In this document: positions 37,164 to 45,363 of the stretch, in pieces
Layout of the letters: each line of letters opens with the position of its first letter
Numbering within the stretch: the first letter of the stretch is position 1
Source of the DNA: Burkholderiales bacterium
GTDB lineage: Bacteria > Pseudomonadota > Gammaproteobacteria > Burkholderiales > SG8-39
DNA: 64,000 nucleotides
Assembly (NCBI GenBank): GCA_014860445.1
Contig: JACZJT010000023.1
Span: 62,001-126,000, forward strand
Reading direction: 5' to 3'
Notes under the pieces: generated by a model
What the model was told of the DNA's origin: nothing
Databases searched by the model: none
The model's input: the letters and a program-made list of their open reading frames with translations, nothing else
Made by a program: the position numbers and the translations under genes

Positions 37164-38126
37164 ATGAACGCGAATGCAATGTCCAATTTCGAAATCGTCG
37201 CGCGCGAGGATTTCTCCGATGTCACCTATCTTCTCGAGGTGCGCCATCCGCTGATGTCCAAGGCGGCCAAGCCGGGGCAATTCGTGATCGTCATGTTGAA
37301 CGAGCACGGCGAGCGCATCCCGCTGACCATCGCGGACTTCGACAGCAAGAAGGGGACCATTACGCTGGTGATCCAGGCCGTGGGCAAGACGACCAGGCAG
37401 ATGCAGCAGGAATGCAGGGTCGGTACCTCGCTCTACGGCATGGTCGGCCCCATGGGCATACCCAGCCCGATCAGCCACGCGAAAAAAGTCGTGTGCGTGG
37501 GCGGCGGCCTGGGCGTCGCGCCGATTTTCCCGCAGGCGCGCGGCTTCAAGCAGGCCGGTGCGTATGTGATCGCGGTCCTCGGTTTTCGCAACAAGGACCT
37601 CGTGTTCTGGGAAGACAAGTTCAAGGACTGCTGCGACGAACTCATCCTTTGCACCAACGACGGTTCGGCCGGAATGAAGGGCATGATCACCGACGGCATC
37701 AAGGTCGCCATGGCGGGACACCCCGATATCGACGAGGTGGTCGCGATCGGTCCGCCGGTGATGATGAAGGCCTGCGCCGACGCGACGCGCGCGGCCAAGA
37801 TCAAGACCATGGTGAGCGTCAACCCGATCATGGTCGATGGCACCGGGATGTGCGGCGGCTGCCGGGTGAAGGTCGGTGATCAGGTGAAGTTCGCCTGCGT
37901 GGACGGTCCGGACTTCGACGGGCATCTGGTCGATTTCGACGACCTGATGCTGCGCCTGCAGCGCTACACCAAGGTCGAGAAAGACGCGCACGAACGCTGG
38001 TCGGAAAGCTGCCGCATGACCAAGCAGGTCGGCCCCAGTGCGCTGGATGAGCTTGCGCGCGGCCGCGCTCCGCAAAAGGAGCTGCTCGAACTGCCTGATC
38101 CGTTCGAGGATGCGCCCGGGGGTTGA
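37164..38126 (+). CDS. NfnA-like FAD/[2Fe-2S] oxidoreductase subunit (sulfide dehydrogenase beta type)
   Basis: 320-residue ferredoxin-NADP reductase-fold flavoprotein. N-terminal FAD domain (PGQFVIVMLNEHGERIPLTIAD), NAD(P) domain (VVCVGGGLGVAPIFPQARGFKQAG, AIGPPVMMKAC), then the [2Fe-2S] region VDGTGMCGGCRVKV...FACVDGP. The first ligand position is Asp (D225) instead of Cys, with C230, C233 and C245: the Asp-Cys3 pattern described for Pyrococcus sulfide dehydrogenase/NfnA rather than PyrK. A C-terminal extension (about 255-320) is variable. Start ATG 37164 follows GAGGCGGA; 37140 and 37179 are alternatives. Pairs with the next gene. Confidence 0.88.
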   Translation: MNANAMSNFEIVAREDFSDVTYLLEVRHPLMSKAAKPGQFVIVMLNEHGERIPLTIADFDSKKGTITLVIQAVGKTTRQMQQECRVGTSLYGMVGPMGIPSPISHAKKVVCVGGGLGVAPIFPQARGFKQAGAYVIAVLGFRNKDLVFWEDKFKDCCDELILCTNDGSAGMKGMITDGIKVAMAGHPDIDEVVAIGPPVMMKACADATRAAKIKTMVSVNPIMVDGTGMCGGCRVKVGDQVKFACVDGPDFDGHLVDFDDLMLRLQRYTKVEKDAHERWSESCRMTKQVGPSALDELARGRAPQKELLELPDPFEDAPGG

Positions 38127-38211
38127 TTCGGTTCGATGATTGATTTCGCGGCATTGCGGCGATAGTCGGGCACCGCCCGATCACCCGCGACAGCCGTTCG
38201 AGGATAAGGAC

Positions 38212-39711
38212 ATGGCAAAGAAGAAAACCATACGCAGCATCCCCCAGGAACGCACGCCGATGCGCGAGCAGGAACCGCAGGTTCGCGCCAAAAACTTCGA
38301 GGAAGTCGCCTGCGGCTACAGCCTCGAGGACGCATTGCGCGAATCCGAGCGCTGCCTGATGTGCCCGGACGAGCCCTGCATTTCGGGCTGCCCCGTGGGC
38401 ATCAATATTCCGGGTTTCATCCAGAAGATCGGCGAAAAGAACCTGCGCGGCGCTTACGACATTCTCACCGACACCAATCTGCTGCCCTCGATCTGCGGCC
38501 GCGTGTGCCCGCAGGAGAACCAGTGCGAAGGCGTGTGCACCGTGGGCGATTCGCTGGAAGCGGTGGCGATCGGTCGCCTGGAGCGCTTCGTCGGCGACAC
38601 CGCCCTCAAGGAAGGTTGGGTCAACATCCCCTACATCGAACCCAACCGCTATCGCGTCGGCATCGTCGGCTCGGGACCGGCCGGCATGGCCTGCGCCGCC
38701 GACATGGCCAAGTCCGGATGCGACGTCACCGTCTACGAAGCTTTCCACGAGCCGGGCGGGGTGCTGAAATACGGCATCCCGGACTTCCGCCTCCCCAACA
38801 CGGTCATCGACGCCGAGATCAACAATCTCAAGAAATTCGGCGTCAAATTCGAATGCAACACCCTCGTAGGCCGACTGTTCACGATCGAGCAGATGATCGA
38901 CGAGATGGGCTTTCACGCCGTATTCGTCGGCGTCGGCGCGGGCTATCCGACCATGCTCAATATTCCCGGCGATTCCCTGAACGGTGTGCTCTCCGCCAAT
39001 GAAATGCTCACGCGTTGCAACCTGATGCGCGGCAGGGACTTCCCGGATTTCGACACGCCGATGCCCATAGGCAAGCGGGTCGCCGTCGTAGGCGCGGGCA
39101 ATACGGCGATGGACGCGACGCGCGTATCGCTGCGCCTGGGTTCGGAAAAAGTGTACTGCGTCTATCGCCGCTCGCGCACGGAAGCGCCTGCGCGGGCGGA
39201 AGAAGTGCACCACGCCGAGCAGGAAGGCGTGGAATTCCACTGGCTCACCGCGCCGGTGGCGGTGCTCGACGACGGCAAGGGCGGCGTGCGCGGCATGCGC
39301 TGCGTGCGCATGGAACTGGGCGAGCCCGACGAATCCGGCAGGCGCCGTCCGGTACCCGTGGCCGGCAGCGAGTTCGATTTCGAGACCGACCTGATCATTT
39401 ACGCGATTGGCACCAATGCGAACCCGATCATGGGACAAACGTCGAAACTCAAGCTGAACAAGTGGGGTTATATCGGCGCCGACGAAAATCTCGCCACTTC
39501 CGTGGCGGGCGTGTTTGCCGGCGGCGACATCGTCACCGGCGCGGCGACCGTGATCGAGGCCATGGGCGCGGGGCGCAGGGCCGCACGCAGCATGAAGGCC
39601 TATCTGGGAATCCGCGACACAGGGCTTCCCTATGTCTCGAGCGAGGGAGCCGGCACGCTATTCGGGATCGATGTGCGCGAGCGCAATTTCGCGCGCGTAC
39701 GCATCGCCTAG
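38212..39711 (+). CDS. NfnB-like FAD/2[4Fe-4S] oxidoreductase (GltD / glutamate synthase small-subunit type)
   Basis: 499-residue protein. N-terminal double-cluster domain: C48, C51, C56, C60 (CLMCPDEPCISGCPVGINIPGF) and C95, C99, C105, C109 (CGRVCPQENQCEGVC). Then FAD (VGIVGSGPAGMACAADMAK) and NAD(P) (VAVVGAGNTAMDATR) Rossmann motifs and the C-terminal GVFAGGDIVTGAATVIEAMGAGRRAA flavin segment. Adjacency to an NfnA-like gene indicates the two-subunit NADH-dependent ferredoxin:NADP+ oxidoreductase type rather than glutamate synthase, whose large subunit is absent. AGGATAAGGA precedes the ATG at 38212. Confidence 0.88.
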   Translation: MAKKKTIRSIPQERTPMREQEPQVRAKNFEEVACGYSLEDALRESERCLMCPDEPCISGCPVGINIPGFIQKIGEKNLRGAYDILTDTNLLPSICGRVCPQENQCEGVCTVGDSLEAVAIGRLERFVGDTALKEGWVNIPYIEPNRYRVGIVGSGPAGMACAADMAKSGCDVTVYEAFHEPGGVLKYGIPDFRLPNTVIDAEINNLKKFGVKFECNTLVGRLFTIEQMIDEMGFHAVFVGVGAGYPTMLNIPGDSLNGVLSANEMLTRCNLMRGRDFPDFDTPMPIGKRVAVVGAGNTAMDATRVSLRLGSEKVYCVYRRSRTEAPARAEEVHHAEQEGVEFHWLTAPVAVLDDGKGGVRGMRCVRMELGEPDESGRRRPVPVAGSEFDFETDLIIYAIGTNANPIMGQTSKLKLNKWGYIGADENLATSVAGVFAGGDIVTGAATVIEAMGAGRRAARSMKAYLGIRDTGLPYVSSEGAGTLFGIDVRERNFARVRIA

Positions 39712-39786
39712 GCGGACACAGGCCCGGGTCATCAACGGCAGCAACACATACTCAACAGCGGCTCAACAGCAGCGACGGACGAAAAC

Positions 39787-41697
39787 ATGAATCAAATGAC
39801 CAAGCAAAAACCGGCCAAGAAAGCCGTACAAAAACCGAAGGCAGCGACTAGCGTCAAAGCGCCCGTCAGGCTGAAAGAGCACATAGTCGAGATCATCAGC
39901 GATTCCGGAGAGGGCGCACAGAAGTGCGGCCAGTCCCTGGGCGCGATTGCCGCGCAAATGGGCAACGGTATCTGGACCACGGAAATCATTCCGGCCGAAA
40001 TCCGCCCGCCGGCGCGCAGCGTTGCCGGCGCGAGCGGCAACCGCATCCGCATCGGCTCGGGCTATATCACCAACGGCGGCGACGAGACCGACATGGTGGT
40101 GGCGTTCAACGAGCAGGTGCTCCTTGGCCGTGTCCGTGCGAAAGAGCTCAAGCCCGGCTGCACCATCCTGCTGGAAGACATGTGGCGCACGCACGCCGAT
40201 CCGAAAATCGTCGCGTCCTACATTGAGACCCATGACGCGCTGGTCAAAGCGGGATACAAGGTCATCGAGATACCGATGGAGCGCGAATGCCGCACCATGG
40301 TCGCAGATCCGCGCCGAGGCAAGAACATGTATGCCCTCGGCATGCTTTGCTACATCTACAGCCTGGAACTGAAACTGGCCGTGGACCAGATCGTGCTCGC
40401 CTTCGGCAAGAAGGACCAGAGCGTGGTGGATTCGAACATCATGCTGCTCGAGGCCGGGCACAAGTGGGCGGCGGCCAATCTGGATTTCTGCTACAGCATC
40501 CCGGCGGTGCGCTCGACCGAGCCGCAACTCGTGGTCAACGGCAACACCTCGCTGGCCTTGGGCGTGCTCGCATCGGGGATGGAAATCTGCGCCATGTACC
40601 CGATCACGCCCGCCACCTCGGCTTCGCACTATCTGTCCGAAGTGTTCGAGAAAGTGGGCGGCATGGTGCACCAGGCCGAGGACGAGATCGCCGCCTGTGC
40701 CTTTGCCATCGGCGCCTCTTACGCAGGCAAATGCACGGTCACGATCACCTCCGGTCCCGGATATTCGCTCAAGCAGGAGGCGATCGGCCTGGCGGTGATG
40801 GGAGAAATTCCCCTGGTCGTGGTGAACGTGCAGCGCGGCGGCCCGAGCACGGGTCAACCGACCAAGATGGAACAGGGCGATCTCATGACCGCCATATTCG
40901 GCAGCCACGGCGACGCGCCCAAGGTGGTGATGGCGCCGGGCACCATCGAGGAATGCTTTTACTCGATCATCACCGCGCGCAAAATCGCCGAAACCTTCAA
41001 CATGGTCGTGGTGGTGCTGACCGACGCCGCGCTTGCCACCTCGCAGCAGCCGTTTCCGCGCCCGCAGTTCAATGAATCGTGGATGGCACCGCCGGTCGAC
41101 CAGAGTCCGGTTCCCGCGGGTGCGAAGCCCTATGACTGGGACGATACGACCGGCCTCGCGCGCCGCTTCATTCCGGGCCAGCCCGGCGGCATGCACACGC
41201 TGACCGGCCTTGCGCACGACCGCGACAGCCATGTGGCCTACGACGCCGAAATCAACGAGCAGACCCTGCGTTTTCGCAGCCTGAAACTGGCCGCGCTGCA
41301 AAAGACATTGAAAGCGCCGAAGGTGTTCGGTGATCCCAAGGGCGACCTGCTGGTCGTCGGCTGGGGCAGCACCAAGGGCGCGATCGAGGAAGCGGTCGAG
41401 ATGTTGCGCGCCGAAGGAAAGAAAGTGTCTTCCCTGCACCTGCAGTTTCTGCAGCCCATGGCTCCGGGAATCAAGGAAATTCTGCAGGGGTTCAAGAAGG
41501 TCATGACCGTAGAGAGCAACTGGAGCGACCGCCCCGACGACAAGATCATCGACGAGTCGAATCGCCGCTATTCGTCCATGGCCATCCTGTTGCGCTCGCG
41601 TTTTCTGATCGATATCGACTGCTTCAGCGAGGTGAAGGGCCAGCCGATCAAGCCCGGCACCATCCGCCGCGTGATGCTGGAAAAACTGAAAAAGTAA
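39787..41697 (+). CDS. 2-oxoacid:ferredoxin oxidoreductase, fused gamma-alpha subunit
   Basis: 636-residue KorA/ForA-type protein. After a Lys/Ala-rich N-terminal stretch (1-30) comes the gamma domain (about 32-230, SDSGEGAQKCGQSLGAIAAQMG). The alpha domain follows (about 245-636): MYPITPATSASHYLSEVFEKVGG, AFAIGASYAGKCTVTITSGPGYSLKQEAIGLAVMGEIPLVVVNVQRGGPSTGQPTKMEQGDLMTAIFGSHGD, and a transketolase C-like end (LLVVGWGSTKGAIEEAV). It oxidatively decarboxylates a 2-oxoacid with CoA and reduces ferredoxin, together with the beta subunit downstream. The substrate (2-oxoglutarate, pyruvate or branched) cannot be fixed from sequence. Confidence 0.9.
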   Translation: MNQMTKQKPAKKAVQKPKAATSVKAPVRLKEHIVEIISDSGEGAQKCGQSLGAIAAQMGNGIWTTEIIPAEIRPPARSVAGASGNRIRIGSGYITNGGDETDMVVAFNEQVLLGRVRAKELKPGCTILLEDMWRTHADPKIVASYIETHDALVKAGYKVIEIPMERECRTMVADPRRGKNMYALGMLCYIYSLELKLAVDQIVLAFGKKDQSVVDSNIMLLEAGHKWAAANLDFCYSIPAVRSTEPQLVVNGNTSLALGVLASGMEICAMYPITPATSASHYLSEVFEKVGGMVHQAEDEIAACAFAIGASYAGKCTVTITSGPGYSLKQEAIGLAVMGEIPLVVVNVQRGGPSTGQPTKMEQGDLMTAIFGSHGDAPKVVMAPGTIEECFYSIITARKIAETFNMVVVVLTDAALATSQQPFPRPQFNESWMAPPVDQSPVPAGAKPYDWDDTTGLARRFIPGQPGGMHTLTGLAHDRDSHVAYDAEINEQTLRFRSLKLAALQKTLKAPKVFGDPKGDLLVVGWGSTKGAIEEAVEMLRAEGKKVSSLHLQFLQPMAPGIKEILQGFKKVMTVESNWSDRPDDKIIDESNRRYSSMAILLRSRFLIDIDCFSEVKGQPIKPGTIRRVMLEKLKK

Positions 41698-41713
41698 GAG
41701 TGAAGCAATACGA

Positions 41714-41781
41714 GGCCATTTCAGGTTTACCGAAATGGCCCCTGAATTAGGAGAGCACGAGGGGAGGTATCCCCTCGTTTT
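41714..41781 (+). other. two tandem perfect hairpins between alpha and beta subunit genes
   Basis: Hairpin 1: GGCCATTTC (41714-41722) with GAAATGGCC (41732-41740), 9-base loop. Hairpin 2: ACGAGGGGA (41757-41765), loop GGTA, TCCCCTCGT (41770-41778), followed by TTTT (41778-41781). The second looks like a weak intrinsic terminator. Lying 17 bp after one subunit gene and 36 bp before its obligate partner, they may adjust transcript level or processing. Confidence 0.75.
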
Positions 41782-41816
41782 GAAACAGGCTCTAAGAAAC
41801 GAAAGGTGAAAAAACC

Positions 41817-42815
41817 ATGAACATGATGTCCGACATGAATTCCGCCACCGCCTGCCTGCTGCAGATGACCGACGAGCACTTCCAGCTCGAGGACTATCAG
41901 AGCGGCGTGCCGCGCTGGTGCACGGGCTGCGGCGACAACGCCATTCTCGCGGCGGTGCAGCGCCTGTGCCGCGACGAAGCGCTGCGCCCGGAGAAGACCG
42001 TGTTCGTATCCGGCATCGGCTGCTCCAGCCGCTTTCCGCATTACATGAAGACCTACGGTTTCCATGGCATACACGGGCGCGCGCTGCCGGTGGCAGAGGG
42101 CGTGAAAATGGCGCGCCCCGACCTGACCGTGTTCGTGAATACCGGCGACGGCGACTGCACCAGCATCGGTGCGGCGCACTGGATCCACGCCATCCGCTAC
42201 AACATGAACCTCACCGTGTTCCTGCACGACAACCAGATTTACGGCCTGACCAAGAAACAGGCCTCGCCCACCTCGCCCATCGGCACCAAGAGCAACACCA
42301 CGCCGCGCGGCAGCTACCTCGAGGCCTTGAACCCGCTGACCGTCACGCTGGGCGTGCAAAACGTGTCCTTCGTCGCGCAGGCCGCCGACTGGATACCGGA
42401 GGTGCTGTTCGACATCGTCAAGGCGGCTTATCACCATCGCGGATTGTCCTTCGTGCGCATCATCCAGCGCTGCCCCGAGTGGCTGCCGAAAGCGCTCGAT
42501 CCGTGGATGCACGATCCCAACAAGGTGCTGTTGCTCAATCATGCGAACGGACTGCAGGCCAGCGCCGGCCTGTCGCGGGTGTACAAGAATCAGATCGAGC
42601 ACGACCCGCTGAACATCGACCGCGCGCGCGAAATCGCCTCCGACACCGAGACCATTCCGGTCGGAATTCTGTACAACAACCCGGCGGTTCCCTGCTACGA
42701 GGATCTGCGCCAGAGCGACAAGCTGCGCACCGCCGATCTGACCCGCGCCGGGCTCAATGCGGAGCTGGACAAGTACACGGTCTGGCCGCAGGGCGCGGAA
42801 CAGAAGGTGGCCTGA
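41817..42815 (+). CDS. 2-oxoacid:ferredoxin oxidoreductase, beta (TPP) subunit
   Basis: 332-residue KorB-type subunit. [4Fe-4S] ligands: C35 and C38 (RWCTGCGD), C69 (GIGCSS) and the Cys in IIQRCPEW. The TPP site is intact: GDGDCTSIGAAHWIHAIRYNMNLTVFLHDNQIYGLTKKQ (from residue 110) and the SPTSPIGTKSN loop. It is therefore expected to be catalytically competent with the alpha subunit encoded upstream. Confidence 0.92.
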   Translation: MNMMSDMNSATACLLQMTDEHFQLEDYQSGVPRWCTGCGDNAILAAVQRLCRDEALRPEKTVFVSGIGCSSRFPHYMKTYGFHGIHGRALPVAEGVKMARPDLTVFVNTGDGDCTSIGAAHWIHAIRYNMNLTVFLHDNQIYGLTKKQASPTSPIGTKSNTTPRGSYLEALNPLTVTLGVQNVSFVAQAADWIPEVLFDIVKAAYHHRGLSFVRIIQRCPEWLPKALDPWMHDPNKVLLLNHANGLQASAGLSRVYKNQIEHDPLNIDRAREIASDTETIPVGILYNNPAVPCYEDLRQSDKLRTADLTRAGLNAELDKYTVWPQGAEQKVA

Positions 42816-42912
42816 GACGAACAGCGCAATACGCCGGCGCGCGCCATCGACCGTTACGACGGGCGCCTTAACCGATCACACAGAACTCATCAGCAAGGCA
42901 GGTTGACAAAAC

Positions 42913-45114
42913 ATGGAAGCGGATACCCAGGCACACGTTGCTTTTTTTCTGACCGGCAGGCGGCCCAGCCAGCATCTGGACGCGGTAGACGGGTTGAAAT
43001 TGCGCCCGGCGCTTTTCGCCGGCTATCGCGAGCTCACCCAGCTGCGCTACGATTTTCCTTTGGTACTGGTCGCACAGCCATCGAATAAGCTGTTCGTGCA
43101 GTCCCTGTCGGGCATCGTTGACGCGGCCCTGTCCACTGCTGCGCGCGGCAGCAATGCCGAGCGCATCCGCAAGCACGCGCTGCGCATGGAGCAGGAAATT
43201 CGCGTTCTGGTCGCAGGCGGCGCAAGCGGGTCGCTTTCCACCCTGTGGGACAAGGCGGCCACGCGTCTCGCCAGGGACAGCGACAATACGCTCGCGGACA
43301 GCCTGCGGCGTACGCGCAAGGCGATCACTACAGACGGCGAACTCGCCGATTGCGACGCGGCCCTGCCCGCGCGTCTGCTGCAGCATGCCTGGAGCGCGGT
43401 GCAGAAGCAGAAGTCCGAGGATTTCCGCAAGGACCTGGACCGTCTGGTGCTGAAGCTATCCGACATTCTCAAGGCGGATTTCCAGCGCTCCGAGGCCGGT
43501 CGCAGCGCCAAACACCTGAAAGAAGCCGTGGGCAGCGGATTCGACAATGCCTTTGACTTCGATGCGATGTCGCAACTGCTCGCGAAGGCCCTGCCGAAGG
43601 ACGCATTTCCCGAGAGCCGGCGCAAACGCATACGCGAACTGCTGGCGGTGCTCGGTGCGCAGCAATTCTATCGCTCCGCGGATGCCGCCCCGAAGAAGGG
43701 TACGGCCAAGCCCTATTCGTTTCTTTTCGACAGCTGCGCCGGTGCGCTTGCCGCGTTTCGGGAGCGCATGCCCAAGCTGATCGAGCTGGCCAGGGCGATC
43801 GCCGTCGCCGAACTCGAAATCGACGGGCAATACAGCGAATCCAAGCATGACGCCCTGTTCGAGCAGTTCGGGGCCAACGGACTCGATCCGCAGGACCTGG
43901 CGCCGTTCCCCGACTACCTGGTATGCGTCAGCGCCGAAAAGATGCTTCCCGAAGAACAGTCGCAGCTCATGGAAATTCTCTCCTCGGGCCTGCCGATCAA
44001 GGTGCTGCTGCAGATCGACGACATCCTCGAGGAGGCGACCGGCGGAGAAGGCAATCTCGCAGCGGGCATGCGCAGCCGGCAGATCGCCAACATGGCCATC
44101 GGCCTGAACGAAGTCTATGTGCTGCAGTCCTCCAGTTCGAATCTCTACCGCTTCCGCGAACCCATGTTGCGCGGCCTTGCCTATCGCGGGCCCGCCTTGT
44201 TCAGCGTGTATTCGGGCGCCAACGCGAAGGCCTCCGACCTGCCTCCCTATCTGATGTCCGCCGCGGCGATGGAATCGCGCGCCTTCCCTGCATTCACCTA
44301 CGATCCGTCTGCGGGCGCGAACTGGGCGGCGCGTTTTTACCTCGAAGCCAATTCGCAGGTCGATCTGGACTGGCCGGTACAGGGTTTCGCCTACGAGAAT
44401 GAAGAGCACCAGCGGGTGTCGGAGGATCTCGCCTTCACCCTGGTCGATTTCTTTGCGAGCGACCGCCGCTATGCCCGGCATCTTGCGCGGGTGCCGCGCG
44501 AGAAGTGGAACGGCAGCATGATCCCGGTGGACGAGTCCCTGTCGCGCGAGCGCAAGGGTCTGCCGGACAAGGTGCCCAGCCTGTTGATGGTCGATGCGGA
44601 CAATGTGTTGCAGCGCGTGATCGTCGACGAGCGTCTGATCCGCGAAGCGCGCCGCTGCCGCGAAATGTGGCACAGCCTGCAGGAACTGGGCGGGGTGCAC
44701 AATTCGCATGCGGAAAAGCTGCTCGCGCGCGAACGCAGCGCCTGGGAAGAGCGCATGAAGCAGGAAGCGGAAGCCCACGCCGAGGCCGCGCCGGTGGCGG
44801 CAGCGAGTGCGCCCGCCGCGTCTGCCACGGCCGCTGTGGCGGTCGAGGAGGAAGCGGAACGCTCGCCCGACGAGGCCTACATCGAGACACCGCGCTGCTC
44901 GACCTGCAACGAGTGCACCACGCTCAACAGCAAGATGTTCGCCTACGACAACAACAAGCAGGCCTATATCGCGGACATCAATGCCGGCACCTACGCGCAA
45001 TTGGTGGAGGCCGCCGAGAGCTGCCAGGTGTCCATCATTCACCCGGGCAAACCGCGCAATCCGAATGAGCCCGGCCTGGAAGAACTGCTCAAACGCGCAG
45101 AGCCTTTCCTGTAA
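42913..45114 (+). CDS. degenerate PFOR-like protein with C-terminal [4Fe-4S] ferredoxin domain
   Basis: 733-residue protein, not assignable to a characterised family. Residues 1-290 are mostly helical and unrecognised. Residues about 340-500 resemble the C-terminal TPP domain of single-chain pyruvate:ferredoxin oxidoreductase (IKVLLQIDDILEEATGG; ANMAIGLNEVYVLQSSSSNLYRFREPMLRGLAYRGPALFSVYSG; AMESRAFPAFTYDPSAG), but the Mg-TPP motif GDG...N is missing. A basic/Ala-rich linker (about 610-655) leads to a single-cluster ferredoxin domain: C662, C665, C668 and C704 (CSTCNEC...SCQVSIIHPG), with KMFAYDNNKQAYI between. I infer a structural or electron-transfer subunit of the upstream 2-oxoacid oxidoreductase. 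Confidence 0.7.
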   Translation: MEADTQAHVAFFLTGRRPSQHLDAVDGLKLRPALFAGYRELTQLRYDFPLVLVAQPSNKLFVQSLSGIVDAALSTAARGSNAERIRKHALRMEQEIRVLVAGGASGSLSTLWDKAATRLARDSDNTLADSLRRTRKAITTDGELADCDAALPARLLQHAWSAVQKQKSEDFRKDLDRLVLKLSDILKADFQRSEAGRSAKHLKEAVGSGFDNAFDFDAMSQLLAKALPKDAFPESRRKRIRELLAVLGAQQFYRSADAAPKKGTAKPYSFLFDSCAGALAAFRERMPKLIELARAIAVAELEIDGQYSESKHDALFEQFGANGLDPQDLAPFPDYLVCVSAEKMLPEEQSQLMEILSSGLPIKVLLQIDDILEEATGGEGNLAAGMRSRQIANMAIGLNEVYVLQSSSSNLYRFREPMLRGLAYRGPALFSVYSGANAKASDLPPYLMSAAAMESRAFPAFTYDPSAGANWAARFYLEANSQVDLDWPVQGFAYENEEHQRVSEDLAFTLVDFFASDRRYARHLARVPREKWNGSMIPVDESLSRERKGLPDKVPSLLMVDADNVLQRVIVDERLIREARRCREMWHSLQELGGVHNSHAEKLLARERSAWEERMKQEAEAHAEAAPVAAASAPAASATAAVAVEEEAERSPDEAYIETPRCSTCNECTTLNSKMFAYDNNKQAYIADINAGTYAQLVEAAESCQVSIIHPGKPRNPNEPGLEELLKRAEPFL

Positions 45115-45121
45115 ACGGCAT

Positions 45122-45147
45122 TCGTGGCAAGATTTGTCTTGCCACGA
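45122..45147 (+). terminator. 11-bp perfect hairpin ending the oxidoreductase operon
   Basis: TCGTGGCAAGA (45122-45132), loop TTTG, TCTTGCCACGA (45137-45147), beginning 8 bp after the last stop codon. No U-tract follows; likely a transcript end or 3' stabiliser. The rest of the gap to 45363 shows only a short GGTCGT-GAG-ACGACC hairpin near 45296-45310. Confidence 0.55.
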
Positions 45148-45363
45148 TCGGAGTCAGGTGGGAGTGCCTGGCTGCGCCCCGTCGCAAGCTAACCTGCCCG
45201 CATAATTGCTCTTTGCGCCGCCTGTGCCGATTCCACTGCACGGCGTTTTGCGCGTATTCTCAGCCCTGACGCCGCTGGTCCATCGCTAGCGCGACGGTCG
45301 TGAGACGACCGCCCGGGAACCCTGCAGCAAGCAAGTTTTTCCATACGCCAGAGCAATACCGAC

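Noticed and set aside
39763-41439. 558-codon open frame on the minus strand
   Set aside because: Antisense to the 2-oxoacid oxidoreductase gamma-alpha gene, which carries all family motifs.
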